DNA of 64,000 bases from Atopsyche davidsoni (Eukaryota; Arthropoda; Insecta; Trichoptera; Hydrobiosidae), in contig JAILWY010000011.1 of NCBI GenBank assembly GCA_022113835.1, forward strand, positions 4,216,001 through 4,280,000. Reading direction: 5' to 3'. The notes below the pieces were generated by a model. The model searched no databases and was not told the DNA's origin. It saw only the letters and a list, made by a program, of their open reading frames with translations. The position numbers were made by a program, and so were the translations under genes. Positions 49,794 to 63,328 of this stretch are shown piece after piece. How positions within the stretch are numbered: position 1 is the first letter of the stretch; every line of letters starts with the position of its first letter.

Positions 49794-51640
49794 GTAACAA
49801 CCAACCGATTTAATTTATTTTTAAATATTGTTTAAAAAATAATCTTTTTTGTGCTTTGTGTGCTTTTAAATATTGTTTAAATATTTCTGGTGCTTTGTGT
49901 ACGAGTTTCAAGCCATTTTTGTGAATTGGCAGCTGCACGACTTTGCGTAAATCATTTACTAAATAAATCTAAACGCATTGTGTAATATACAATTTTTATC
50001 GTTTTGTAAAGCAAATACTGCATTTTTTAACGTAATTCTGAAATATGAACAATCAATATTAAATAAAATTACTTTTGTACTAACTCAAATCAGTGCATGA
50101 TTATTTGCTTAATTTAAACTACCTTTAGATAGTTGCAAAAAACAATACTATTTATTATATCTTAAATTTACTTGTCGTGTGTTTAAACACTTTGCATACA
50201 TTTTAAAGCATGATTAAAGATTCAAACAGCTTTATATATTTTCATTTTCCTTTAAAATCCTTGCTTAATATTTTTTTTAAATTTATAATCATCGGACAGT
50301 TTTATAAGTGAATACTAAAAAATATTTGCCTACTTTTGAATAATAGTTTTCGTAAAAAAAAAACTCCTCGTGTCTAATAAAAATATATGCAGGCTTATAC
50401 GTACATAATCGCTCATTGTGATAAAATTATTATTTATGAATAATCACCTATCAAATAAATTGAAACACGTATAATAAATAATATTTTATTATACGCAAAA
50501 AACACTGGAAAAGTTGGTCTTAAAAATAAAAATATATTTTTTCAAAGAATCTATGCGGATGCATTATTTATGCCATGATATTTTTTTATTGAAATAATAT
50601 TTCAATTTGATTATTAAAATATTTTAATTAGATCGAAATATACTATCTCATATAATACCATAAATAAATTATTAGTAACATTAAATATTAAATATGTACG
50701 CACTGTTTTCATGGAAATCGAAATGGTGTACAATTTAATATATATATATATATATTTTTTTAAATATATTTTATGCATGTTGTGTGTTCATAGTTAATTT
50801 ATTTACTTCGTCTTGATAATATAAAAAATCTAGCAACTGATAAATCTTATGGTTACAATTTTCTATAAAAAATACAGTTTTATATGCATCTTGTTTTTTT
50901 TTTTTTATTATTCAGTAGGCCTTGCATATTCATTATTTACAATTGTGTAAATTCACTTATAAAAATGGTTTTTTTAAAAACTGCATTGCGCCATAAAATA
51001 TATAATATAGCTTGTAGCAAATATTGATAGATTTCGAAAATGTACAAATATTTTTTTTAGGACTATCAATAGAAATACGAAATTAAAAAAAAAAACAAGG
51101 TAGCATATTTTTTCCTGGATGGCAACTTTTTGCACGAAGGCTGTGTCTAGTTAACTTAGAAGATGCATTGTAACATTTTTATTGAATTTTATTTTTATTA
51201 AGTGTTGCATTTCATTATTGTTGTTCCTCCCGCGGCTGTTGCCACTCATTAGTCCATCGATCGTTCAAGAAAATGTCTGTTCATCTGCGAATGAATCCAA
51301 ATTGTCTAATTGCAACAGGCATTACAATCAAAAGTGCGTCGTGAATTCAATATTACTTTATAAAATAATAATAATACTACATAAGTGTTATCTTTACACG
51401 CTTAGCAATCTTTCATGATTGATGCAATTACCAAGGTATATATATATAAATAAATACATTATTTTTGTGATCGTATCCTGTAGTGAACGCGTAGGCGTTT
51501 TATTGTTATTATCACAACACTTTTTATATATTTTTTTAATGTAGTTTTAAGCATATGAATATATAAATATGTACACGTTTATAATATTTTACCGCCCACT
51601 TTTTTATTGCTACAGCATTAAGTCATTATACATACAATTT

Positions 51641-51880
51641 TCTTCTTTATTGGGTGCCTCTCTTCAGAGGAGGTTGACGACCATCTCACTTAGCAATATG
51701 CTGAGCCAGTGTTTATGGTTTTTTTATGGAAAATAGTGTAGTCCCCGGGTCCTTCTACACCGCAGTTATATACATCCCTTTCCTTACAAAGCTCTGTATT
51801 TAGATCTGATACTCATTCTGCAGCATGCCTCCAGCATTCAAAGTTCACTACTCCATTACCGATCCTTTACACACAGCCAG
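51641..51880 (+). repeat. R1 repeat copy inside EGF gene intron 1
   Basis: Head GGGTGCCTCTCTTCAGAGGA and GGTTGACGACCATCTCACTT, and tail CTACTCCATTACCGATCC, match the 15391-15725 copy at both ends, with an internal deletion relative to it. Confidence 0.7.
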
Positions 51881-52323
51881 AGTACATAACGGGGAGAGAA
51901 ATTTTCTTAACGATACACCAAACAATTACTGATCGGTAATTACACTTCTAACCGATTTTCCACAAAAGGCTTTGCTTTGGCAAACGACACGACGGGAAAC
52001 TGAATCAACAAGTCGATATCTATTGTCTGTTACGAATAGATAATTATTGTTACATGTTGCGTCACGCTTCACTTCTGACACAGTCCGCAATATGCAAAAT
52101 CACCTTCGCATGCATCCACTTCAGGTGATATCTTGGTGGGCGTGAATATATTGAAAATATAAATCAGCTTATCATTCATACATTCATTAAAGGTTGTGCA
52201 CAAAAAATGGAGACGTCCTCCGCATAATTTTTCCCAGGACGTCCCACGGGTGGGATTGTTATGTAATTATTTATTATTATTTGCTTCGGTGTGATCAGCC
52301 ACATGTTTTTTTGCTGCTTCCAG

Positions 52324-55300
52324 ATGACCATGACGCGGCTGTTGTGGGTGGTGCCTCTTTTGGCGCTATGGCAGCCCACGGCCCTAGGTAATTACTTTTC
52401 CCCTTGAGCTCCAGACAATGGCAACTGTACACCACGAGCAAAGTTTTTCCGGCATATGACTACGTATTATATTATAAATATCCATATGCCGAAACTTTGC
52501 GTGTGTAAATAATTAGATCTTGCGTTGGCTACCTGCGCAATAAATCGATTGCTTTATTATAGCTACGCCTATAAAAGAATCGATTCTGGTCCATTTTCGT
52601 TTATGTGATTATTTGCCTTAAGCTATTAGTTTTTAACAATCTTTTGTGGAATAATGGTCGCATAAAAATTATAGGCATTTTGTGCATGTAAAAATACATA
52701 AAAACTTTTTTGCGTAGGCAGCTTTGAAGCGAGATTAAAAATATAAATGATCATTCCTACTAGCACAAAAATAGATAAATGGCGTTGTTGATTATTTACA
52801 GTGAATTATATTATTTTGAGCAAAGATTATTATTGGTTTTGACTTTTTATAAATACCTGTAGTAGTAAACATTTTCACTGTGCTATAAGTATAGCTTGAG
52901 TATTTGACCTCTTCGTCAGAAGAAAAAGCAGTTCAGCCCAATATTAATTATTCACTTGCGATAAACAAATATCATTGTTGTTGATTTGAATTAATGGCCG
53001 GCATTTATTATTAGCTGTTCAGAATATCACAACAAATTCTATGTAGCTTAATTTATTAGAAATGCGTCACAGCAGGAGAGTTTGTTTATTTCCTGGTTTG
53101 AGAGACCAGGAAATTTAAGCTGTTGAGTTTTTGGCAGATTACTCATAATATTTATAACACACGTGTTGTTTGTTTAGATTTTAAATTCGTAGTAAATGTG
53201 GCAGACATTTTTCAGTATAATTTTTTTTGAAAGCTACACCTGTAAGCATCTGCATTTATATAATCATATTTTGCTTACGTGGCATATCCAATGGCGTTTT
53301 CTTTTGCGTTGTTTTTTCAATACAAAAATGTTTAAAATATATAAAAAATAAACAGTATTGGTTTATTACGATTGCTTGTTTGTTGAAGGTGGCTTGTCGT
53401 GTTTTACTAAGAAATAGATTAAAATTTACAGGTGACATTTGTAATAACATTTGGGTTGATATTTATCATTTCGAAATAAACGTTAACCTGTTTTTCAGAC
53501 GTTTTTATATTTAAATGTTATATACATAAATAAATTAGTACATCTGTTAGCTAAAATGTGATTAATCATTCTGAAAGAAAACGACGTTACTAAGAAAGAC
53601 TGCTTCGTGATTGTACATATTTTTATTAATATGGTGAATATTTGAATGTGATATTAGTAAAATTATTTTCCTATGTAATAGTCGAAAGTAGATTTTATGT
53701 TTTGTCGTAAATAAATATAAATTATGTGACAATAAATGCAAATGCATAATCTGATATTCGCCTAATGTGATAATACTTTAATATATTCATGTTTAAATAT
53801 CAAACTAGCTCACATACAATTTTAATAGGTCATTATTGTAAATGTTTTTTTAGTTAAATATCTATTGAATTAAATATAATAAATTGATCCAGTTGCTTCA
53901 GTGCAATGCTGCTTGGGGTTTATATTACTCTGAAGATTCAGTCCTCATGCTGGGATTTATAATACATCTTCAGGGATTTATCCACAAACCCCTGAAAATG
54001 GTCCCAGCACTAAGACCGAAACGCATTACACCTGATCAGCTTAACAATTGCTGTTAAAATTATAATAAATTATTGTATATAGTATATTTTTCATAGTAAT
54101 TTGTTTAGTACTCTAACCAGAACTGTAAATAGTATAATATCATATTAGTTCGGCGTTTATGTTTATTCATTAAATTTGTTTCAAGAATGCAATTTGCATA
54201 CTGCACAACAGGGATGGCCAAATCATTGAATAATTATGTCTACCCTAATAAATCTACCCTTAGCTCGCAATAGTGCACCTCGTAGCACAGTGAATAGACA
54301 TAATATTTATTTCTCACACCCTCTCGCTATTTAGACAAGCCTACAATAAATCGATCGTGACACGTTTTTAAGATAAAAAGTAGTACACAAAAGTTGGCCA
54401 TCCCTGCCATACAATACACCAGCAAGCATTAATTTAAAACAAATAAGTTATATTATTCCAAGTGCGTCCATTTACTTGTACTTATTGGCCAGCGACGAGA
54501 CGAACAGGACTCAAGGTGTTAGATGTTAACATCAGATGTCCAGAAGATCTATTTGTGTGTTATTAAATTTTACAGAAGTGGCCTTTTTGTTTAGGTTACT
54601 ACTCCTATCTTGAAAACCGACTGGCGTATCGCTCAGGTGGGTGCAAATGGCAGCCGAAACTCTTTACTTAATACCAAATATTTCTACCCCTTGAAATTCC
54701 TGTTTCTACACACCAAAGCGAGCACTAATAACACCGAATATTACAGAATATAACGCGTATTTGTATTTGATTATTCTTCAACATAACCCTCTACTGGACA
54801 GCACCCTCCTTCTGCCACTCTTATTTCTTTTTAAAATAATTTTCTTCGGTGAACCATTTTTTTAAATTAAATATATTAGGGTTTAAGGATTATTACTTAG
54901 GTGGATACACAAAGCTTACAAAGAGTTACTATATATGTAATAAATTGATAATTATTTTTTTATTTTAATACTAATGATGTAATATCTACTGATTTAGAAA
55001 TGATAACATGTTCTGCTGAAATATCAACATATTTGAGACTTTTTTCTGTATTTCAACGTGGGTGCATAATATTCTTGTACAATTCTATAAAAATATCCAT
55101 ATCCATTTACAGGAACACTGTAGGGTAAATTCGCCAAAAATATGGTCTTGTTTTTATAGACGAAAACGAAAAAAAGAAGAAATCTGAGTAATTGACACTT
55201 TATACAATCCTGTTTTATTTTACAAAAATACTTTTTAAGATGGCAGTATTTGTATTGATTAACTGTGATTTTTTAATCAATATTAGTTACACACGCTTCC

Positions 55301-58300
55301 CACACACGAGCCCAAATTAATTTGTTCTATTGGGCTCGTAATTATACGAGTTTTTTTTATTTTTTATTATGTTAATTTTCAAAGAAATCGATCAAAAGAT
55401 GCGTTCATTTGTAAATTTTAATTTATTGCGATGCGTTCATCTACAGCAAAAAGTCTCAGGTATAAGCCGTGGTTTAGGATTACCCCTACTAACGACTTAT
55501 GGCACTGAGCCGGGGGCATTATCGGATGGCGTGTTGGTGTTGCAGGGTTGGCATACACAGTGGGCTGCACTGCTGGAACGTGCGGGACAAACGCACAGTG
55601 CACCCAGTCCTCCGGTCGGCCCGTGTGCTCCTGCTTGGCAGGACATTCTGGAGACCCCCTGGCCTTCTGCAAGAAAGAGGAATGCATAGGTAAGATTTAT
55701 TTATACAAATCCAACATTGGAGTGGTGGCGAATTAAAGGTGGTTTTTCGATTTCCTGTGATCCTTCTTCGAGTGCCTCTCCTCAGAAAAGGTTGACAATC
55801 ACTTCCCCGAATACATATTTATCCTGGGCTAGTCTCACTGATTCGACTGTACTTTCAATTTTATAATCATTTTTGCTCCAGACAATGAAGATTGCCGAGG
55901 ACACCTTGCTTGCCGAAACAACAAGTGCGTGAACCCTTGCGATGGCGCGTGTGGCAGCAACTCCCAGTGTGACGTAAGCGAGAGCAGATAACTTTATTTA
56001 ATGGAGGGTAATTATCAACCGAAAAGGCAAGCTTGTTTCTACAAACCGAGAATGCTTGCAGGTCAGAAACCACCTGCCCGTCTGCAGCTGCCCCGCCAGG
56101 TACACTGGAGATCCGTTCAGAGGATGCCGCATCATGGATCCTAGTAACTATATTTTACTTCTCCCCTTGAAATAATATAATAAATATAGATAGGTATATT
56201 TACTATTTTTACTATTTAAAATATCAGCCTGGATTTTTCCACGTGATCGAAATATGCACATGCAGTTGGAATGCATTTTTATGTAGATACCTCCCCACAT
56301 ATATCTAATTCCTAAAATTTACTTGCTTTCATTCGATTGGAATATTAATATTCCAGTTATAATTGAACACAATAATTCGTTATTGAAACTCTTTGATTGC
56401 TCATAAAATTAATCATGTTTACATGTCACCGATAAAACGAAACAAGATGTCGATCTCATTTTGCTTCCTAGTATTCTAAATTAAATGTGTAGTATAATTC
56501 ACATTGACACTGTGCGTGGGGTAAGTGGAAATTATTTATTTGCATGGAATTGATCTGGCAGTCAGTGTTTTGTATATAATTTATTATCAGGGTGTAGGTA
56601 GTAAGGATTTACATTTTGTTATTTTTTATAGATGAGGCATGTCATCCGAGTCCTTGTGGGCTTAATACCAAATGTGATGTTATTAATTTGGTTCCGACTT
56701 GCAGCTGTCTACCAGGTTATCAGGTAAAAATAAATATTACGATTCCTTCTGTGGATTCTAATACCTTATTTTACCCACCATTTTTGGTATTTTCTGTAAT
56801 AAAATTAAAAATATATATAAATTATATACAAAATAGCATATAATTAATTTTAAAATTTTTCACATGTTACAACACTTAACAGCAATAAAGTTAAAAAAAA
56901 ACTTGCTTCCTACTCAAAAGTAGATTGATAGTTGTTTTTTTATGTTAGCTTTTGAATCATAGATGTCAGTATAACATTTTTATTTTAAATATATATTTTT
57001 AATTTACAAGATAAAAATTATTTCGAATAATTGTTTGATCTAAACAAAAAAAAATTATTTTTATTAATTAGTAACAAAACATTTCCTTCTATATTAAACT
57101 GCGGTGTAAAAGGGGACTACACAATTCTTTCTATGAAAACCATGAATAGATAAAGAGATAAAGTATGTTCTGTGAGATAGTCACCAACCACCTTCGACTA
57201 GAGGCATCTGAAGAAGTACCAAAATGATGATAAATATGCAATTACACAGTAATGACATAAGTAGTTTAACCTTATAGAGCTGAAAAATAGATTATGATAG
57301 CAATTGTCATTGCATATTTGTAATCACATGAATTGTGGATATAAACTTATGAATGAATATTTTACTCTTCAGGGTAGCCCATTGAGCGGCTGCCGTCACG
57401 AGTGTGACTCAGACTCTGACTGCGGGTCTCAGCAACATTGCCGTGACTACCGCTGTGTAAACCCCTGCGCCCAGTGCGGCACCAACGCTGAGTGCTCCAA
57501 TGTACGCAGCCACATCGCTAGCTGCTCTTGTCCCAAGGTATGGCAGCAACGCATTTACATTATCACTAAATAAAACATATTATTTCAATCATAATATATT
57601 GTCTATTATCAGAAAAATTGAAACATCACCTGATTGCAATAGTAAGGTGTGATATTTATGGGTAAAAAAATGCAGATTTACTAAATATTTAATACATGAT
57701 GCCTTGACTTTTTCCCAAAATATTTACTAACAGTGAGTATTATGTAATGTTTTTATTTTCTTTATTTCATTTGCAGGGTTACTTAGGCGATCCTTACGTG
57801 GCATGCAGACCAGAGTGCACCACCAACGCCGACTGTCCCTCCTCCAAGCCTTCTTGCCAGTACAACTCATGCACCAACCCTTGCAACGGAGTGTGTGGTG
57901 TCCGAGCCAACTGTGAGCTCAGGGGGGCCACTCCCATCTGCTCTTGTCCGCGCGACATGACTGGGGATCCCTTTGTCAGCTGTAGACCGTTTGAAAAACG
58001 TAAGGATAATCATAATACTTATACTATTTGAACTGCAAAACAATAATGGCAACCATTTAATCAGTATGAAGTATTTTTAATATAATGCCTAACAATGTAT
58101 GATAGATGAGTCTCAACTCTGTATTGTAGACATACAAAAACTTGATTTTGATTAATTATTCATCCAATCAAGGAATTTGTGGGTACAAAAAATACACAAT
58201 GTATTTTATAAATGAGAAAAAAACCAATGCAGGTATTTGAATCATATTGTATTGTATTTTTTTAGTAACAAGAATGCTACTGTACTCAAACAATTTATGA

Positions 58301-59521
58301 AGATTAGTTTTATCAAAAATGTACATTTTTTATTAAAATAACACCGCCATTAGATTTAACAAATAACATCCTATAAATGTTTTTTTATATAAAATACTGT
58401 TGTGATTTTCCCCAATTTGGTTGGTAACCAGTTTTGCTAACGTTATGGCATTATCAAACGTTTATCATAATTATAACTACGTTTGATAGTGACAAGGTAA
58501 CAGGTTGGCGAAACCCATCACCAATAAAATAAAACATGTGTGAAAATCAAATTATTATTTATTATGCGTTTCAGGTGATTTGTGCGAACCTAATCCTTGT
58601 GGAGCAAACGCTCAATGTCAGCCTGGAACTGACAACAACAGCAGGGAGCGCCCCGTGTGCACTTGCCTACCTGGACACTTCGGAAACGCTCTTGTCAATT
58701 GCCAGAGGGTAGGAATAATATTTGTCAATTTTTTACTGTGGTTCATTGGTTTGGTTGTGAATCATTCAACCTAAGATTCACTATGGCAAACAACAACCAC
58801 GAAAGCTTCAAACTCACTCTAATCTAGAGAAATTCAATAACCAAGTTCACTATTTATTATTTTTTAATTGGAAGCACATCAGTTGAGGCTCGTAGTAACA
58901 AACTTATAAATTGTACAGTAGAATCTAATGAGATTTTGATTATTGTTATAGAGTTTTCATTTTATACATGCATGATAAACTTTGAATTACGTTATTTAAT
59001 ATACCAAATTAATGCGATGTATCGAATATACTAACAATAGTTAAATTTCCATATCAAAAGACCTCAAATTTTTTAACACAAACCTTTTTTCAGCGTTATT
59101 TATATGACAGTATTGCAAACCACTTATATAACATATTTGTATTAAATTAATAAAATGTGTGAAAATACAATATAAACACGAGAAGGTGTGAAAATACACC
59201 ATTCATTTGAATTTGATCAATTTGAGGTCAGAGAGTATATTTTTGAGTCTTTTATTTCAATATTGAAAGGTAACACCAATTACTGTTTTATTATAGGGAG
59301 AATGTCAAGTTGATCAGGATTGCGCCGACAATCGAGGTTGTGTTGGCTACTCGTGCGTGAACCCCTGTGTGGGACAGTGCGGGGCCGGAGCCGAATGCAA
59401 CGCCCGTCGCCACATCGCCGTGTGCACATGCCCCAACGGCAGCAAAGGAGATGCTCTCATCTCTTGCAGTGGTAGCCGAGTATACCCGACGTCCAGCCGA
59501 TACTACAGATATTTCAACTGA
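52324..59521 (+). CDS. Secreted dumpy-type multi-EGF protein, 406 aa
   Basis: A secreted protein built from EGF-like modules of the kind found in insect dumpy. Coding exons: 52324-52387, 55546-55689, 55882-55973, 56062-56143, 56632-56723, 57373-57537, 57777-57999, 58575-58708, 59297-59521. All junctions are GT-AG and in phase; the exon 56062-56143 donor is CCTA|GTAACT. Residues 1-21 are a signal peptide (RLLWVVPLLALWQPTALG). The rest is Cys-rich, with recurring CVNPC..(A/V)CG.NA.C.......C.CP.G..GDP...C units (for example CVNPCDGACGSNSQCD, CTNPCNGVCGVRANCE, CVNPCVGQCGAGAECN). There is no transmembrane segment, and the C-terminus is a short Tyr/Ser tail. Likely extracellular; ligand and role are unknown. 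It converges with a minus-strand paralogue about 1 kb downstream. AATAAA occurs at 59665. Confidence 0.9.
54209..54406. mobile_element. hAT-like MITE with CAGGGATGGCCAA ends
   Basis: CAGGGATGGCCAA at the left and TTGGCCATCCCTG at the right are exact inverted repeats. Flanking octamers CTGCACAA and CCATACAA agree at 5 of 8 positions, a possible eroded 8-bp duplication. It lies in EGF gene intron 2, is 198 bp long and has no open frame. A related right end is at about 15939. Confidence 0.7.
55761..55855 (+). repeat. R1 repeat copy in an EGF gene intron
   Basis: TTCTTCGAGTGCCTCTCCTC then AAAAGGTTGACAATCAC matches the R1 head. It is short and diverged and lies directly before the acceptor of exon 55882-55973. 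Confidence 0.55.
57173..57217 (-). repeat. R1 repeat fragment in an EGF gene intron
   Basis: On minus it reads CTTCAGATGCCTCTAGTCGA then GGTGGTTGGTGACTATCTCA, a diverged R1 head. Confidence 0.4.
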
Positions 59522-60569
59522 ACTTAAGTAAAACATTCCATCATCCTCTCAATATAAAGTATAATATTTTTATGTATTTTTTATATTATATTAATATTTT
59601 ATGTAAGTTTAATTAAATAATATCGACTTTTTCTGTTGAGGAATTTATATTTTTTATACAATGAAATAAAATGTTTACTCACTAACTTATATTCTTTTTA
59701 TTTATAAAACGTACTGATTATCTCTATATTAATATATTGTTGATTTTCCTTGTACTAAAATAACATGAATATGAATCTAGTAACAAGTTATTTTTAATTT
59801 CTTAAAGTATTTCTTTAAATATTTAAATCTAATTACAAGGTATTCATTTTGAGCAAACTTATATATAATACATCTTAATGATATATTTCATGCTTTTGGC
59901 AGAAAATACTTGCTAGAATTCCATTATGATATTTTTTCACATTTATTCACTGTAATTCTAGACGTGGTTTGTTAAAAACTAGACAATATATTTACTTTAA
60001 AAATATCAAACATGATCAATGGTTGTTTTAGTTGGATATGCTTAAATTATTGTAATATTGCATGTTTATTTGTACACAAAAAACTTGTATGATTAGTGGT
60101 AGATTATTAATTCATACGGCTGATCTTGGGAATTGATCAGTGTGTGCTAGTGATGATGATTTAGATATATGATGTACATTGCATCTAGTAATACACATTA
60201 TGTATATTACGTAGTGTGCACAAAATATATAATGACTCAGAGGAGATTGGTGACCATCTCACTGAACATATTTATGTCTGTTCACGGTTTTCACGGAGAA
60301 TAGTGTAGTCCCCGGGGCCTTCTACATAGTTTCACACATCAGATGTAATATTACCCTATTGAATCCAATATACTTATAGGTTACATTCTTCTAAATTACA
60401 TATCTTTGTGGTAATTTTTTCTTCTTGTAAAAAAAAACATATATATTATATTTTTAATACAGATTTATTAGATCAAACATTTTTTGTACAAGCATAAATT
60501 CCTAGTATTTTGTAAACTGCTTTTATTAACCATCACCAACACATTAAAAATACATTTGTTGTCTCAATA
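59522..60569. other. Convergent intergenic spacer, includes the duplicated 3' flank (copy A)
   Basis: It holds the 3' UTRs of two convergent genes. From 59950 the sequence matches 62893 onward: CTGTAATTCT, then TGTTAAAAACTA.ACAATATAT and TATCAAACATGATCAATGG. Copy A has about 200 bp (60035-60235) not found in copy B. An R1 repeat copy lies at 60238-60330. Confidence 0.75.
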
Positions 60570-61495
60570 TTAAGATTTGCTTGGCGCTTCTGTTGTAGGC
60601 TCATCTACAAAATAACAAATAAATATAAAACATTTTTTCAAGTCACATGACTTTGTTGAGTAAAACAGTTTATGGTATAAGATCATAAAAAGTGTATTCA
60701 TGCACATATTATTTACCGTTGATAATGTTGCAAGCAATAAATGGATTTCCAGTGTATTTTTTGGGGCAGGAGCATATGGGAGAGTGATTGATCACCTAAA
60801 AGTATTGTTGTATGAATATGAATGCCTGCTTTTATGGGTATAAATAAATATTTCATTGTGTCACCAATATTGTTTATTATATACTCACATCACACTTGGC
60901 GTTAGTACCGCATGTTCCAATACAAGGATCCTGACATTTTGAGTTAATGCAGGCAAATTTATTTTCACACTCACTGTTACCTGTAATTATAAAATAAATA
61001 AAATATACATTTGTTCATTGTAATGTTTTGGACATTTTAGTGCAATCTTTTATTTTCATTATACATAAGTGACTTTCGTGTGAAGATTTTAACATTAGAT
61101 CTATGATCAATGATCTTGGGATTTTTTGGTATTGGGATCGGCTTGCATTTGAATAAAAATAATAATCATGGGTTAATTACTTGCACACTCTCCTTTAGTG
61201 CATGACGTCTGGGGGTCTCCAGTGTATCCAGCAGGACAGAAGCAAGTGGATACATCGCCCTCCTGCTTGCATTCTGCATTTTCCCCGCATTTTTTAGACG
61301 CACATTCTGTTGTGTTCGTTAATCCTTAAAATTATAAAGTTAATTAAGCTGACGGTGCTTTTACTTTGATCAATACTCAATGTGGTCAATGGCAAAAATA
61401 ATTGCTTGTAAGGATTAAGAAATGCGATTACCTAGAGCAGTGGGCTGCCATAAAGCCAAAAGAGGCACTATCCACATCAATTTTGCCAAAAACAT
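60570..61495 (-). CDS. Small secreted dumpy-type EGF protein, 137 aa (copy A)
   Basis: Minus-strand coding exons in order: 61495-61432, 61324-61181, 60980-60889, 60795-60717, 60604-60570. All are GT-AG and in phase; the first acceptor reads GATTCTAG and the second TTTTAAG. The product starts with a signal peptide (MFLAKLMWIVPLLALWQPTA), whose core is identical to the plus-strand gene. Two Cys-rich EGF-like units follow, with CGENAECK, CFCPAGYTGDPQTSC, CQDPCIGTCGTNAKCD and CSCPKKYTGNPFIAC, then a short acidic tail DEPTTEAPSKS. The first three coding exons (64, 144, 92 nt) equal those of the plus-strand gene. A donor at 62274 (CACAAG|GTAAGT) marks an untranslated first exon, so an intron again precedes the ATG. 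Extracellular role inferred; partner unknown. Confidence 0.88.
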
Positions 61496-62274
61496 CTAGA
61501 ATCATCAAAATAATATGTCTATTGATTACACCAATGCATGTAACAGAATTTAATTTTAAAATAATCCAGTAATCGGAGTTCACTGAGGGAATAATAAAGC
61601 AGTTTAGCAGTTATAAAATATTTTGAGAAATATGAGTTAGCTTGGTAATACGTTAACATCAAAGTGAACGACCTCTACTTTAATAGTCAAATTCGGCCAA
61701 CGAGTTTCTTGAATATTTACAACACTCACTATAATCTATTGAATATTGAATAGTTCACTGACACGGATATTGATTTTGATAAATAGCACATTTGAATAAA
61801 TTATAACGATTTCTTAATCTAATATAAATATTTTTTTAAAATGATATGTTATCTACCATTAATTAACTCTCCCTTTAATTCAATTTGCCGTTTTATTGAC
61901 TTAAAACTTTGCCCTCTTATAATTTTAATTCTTCATTATTTTTATAACAACTTTAACTATAGTATTTATATTAAATTTAAATCTATAAGAAGTCATTTTG
62001 TATTTAATCTTCTTTTCATTTTTGTATAGCAAAAAATAATTATATTTATGTGTAAGATTTATAACTTTTTTTTGGTCATACTCTTGGTTTTATAAAAGTG
62101 GTGTAATTTAAATTCTTCACAAACATCTGAAATACTCATAATCGATAACATATTTCAAACATACAATAAATACAAAATCTTATGACTTGGTTAGAAAATG
62201 TTATGCCAACTAGTAAAAATTTCATATATATAACATTTTCACAAATTTTATAATTAAATATCATGAGCACTTAC

Positions 62275-62400
62275 CTTGTGAAGTTCAATACCAAGACTTG
62301 TTATAACAAATGCCTTCTTCACTGCCAAGTGCAAACTGGTCTTGAGAGTTTTTTTCTTGAGTGTTTATTGTAGGGGATTTAGTATTTATTGAAATATTTT
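62275..62400 (-). promoter_or_regulatory. Probable 5' UTR exon of EGF copy A
   Basis: Minus-strand sequence ends in TTGAACTTCACAAG followed by GTAAGTGCTC, a strong donor. The next acceptor lies just before the ATG at 61495. The upstream limit is a guess; no clear TATA box is seen. Confidence 0.4.
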
Positions 62401-62682
62401 GTGTGGAGGGGGAACTAGTAATAATTCGTAGAAGTGATTAAAGATAGCACTTAACCTTTAAAAACACCAAAAAAAGTATAAATGCTTTTCAAAACTTATA
62501 ATTAGAAAAGATTCATGATGGTTATTTTATTTGTATACAGTGCTTTATTGCAATAATAACAGGGAAAAAAATTAAAACACAAAAAAAAATTATTAATGCT
62601 CAATTTATTTTATAAAACCAATAAAATATATTAGTTTAAGCCATTTTGAAAATAACATTAAATATTTTTCTACGCTCTACGT
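62401..62682. other. AT-rich spacer upstream of EGF copy A
   Basis: Probable promoter region of copy A. I see no clear TATA box or other element. Confidence 0.4.
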
Positions 62683-62892
62683 TTCTACGATGGGCTCATC
62701 TGAAAGAGAGTAAAATGATGAATTGCAAATCTGATCATAAATTTGTGTATTACGATGATAAATAAATATAGGCAAATTTTACAATAAATATTTTTTTTAA
62801 ATAATAACGAACTATAATCTTGCAGTTTGCAAATGGATCTCCCTCGTATTTATCAGAGCAGGAGCAGACACCCATACAATTCGCAACAAGCG
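62683..62892 (-). pseudogene. Remnant of the last two exons of another EGF copy
   Basis: On minus, about 62890-62816 encodes VCSCSDKYEGDPFANCKII, aligned to CSCPKKYTGNPFIACNII of copy A. Farther downstream, 62701-62683 gives an acceptor (CTCTTTCAG) and DEPIVET followed by a stop, aligned to DEPTTEAPSKS. The donor after the first exon reads ATAG|TTCGTT where copy A has G|GTAAAT, so normal splicing is lost. The 5' part is missing because the duplicated block starting at 62893 abuts it. No signal peptide or other exons remain. Confidence 0.7.
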
Positions 62893-63328
62893 CTGTAATT
62901 CTTGATGTAGTATGTTAAAAACTAAACAATATATTAACTTTAAAAATATCAAACATGATCAATGGTTGTTTTAATTAGATAAGTTTTAATAAGATAGAGG
63001 TCGGTGACAATCTCACTGAACATATCTATGTCTCTTTGCGGTTTTCTTAGGGAGTATAGTGTAGTCCTCGCGGCCTTCTTCATAGATTCATATACCAAAT
63101 ATAATATTTGCCTATTGAATCCAATGTACATCTAAATAATATTCTTCTAAACTAGATATTTTTGTGGTATTTTTTCTTATTTTCTTTTTTATTAAAAAAA
63201 TATACTATATTTTTGATACAGATTTATTAGGTAAAACATTTTTTGTACAGGCATAAATTCCTAGCACTTTGTAAACAGCTTTTATTAACCATCACCAACA
63301 AATTAAAAATATATTTGCTGTGTCAATA
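62893..63328. repeat. Segmental duplication, 3' flank (copy B)
   Basis: This is collinear with 59950-60569 except for the missing segment of about 200 bp. It includes an R1 repeat copy (62996-63085) matching that at 60238, and the shared TTATTAGxTxAAACATTTTT then GTACA.GCATAAATTCCTAG block just before the gene. The offset between copies is about 2.94 kb at the start of the unit and about 2.76 kb at the genes because of the indel. Confidence 0.85.

Noticed and set aside
55369..55689. 106-codon plus-strand frame starting at 55369
   Set aside because: It runs through a good acceptor at 55545 in the wrong phase; the real exon uses a different frame that fits the EGF module and both splice phases.
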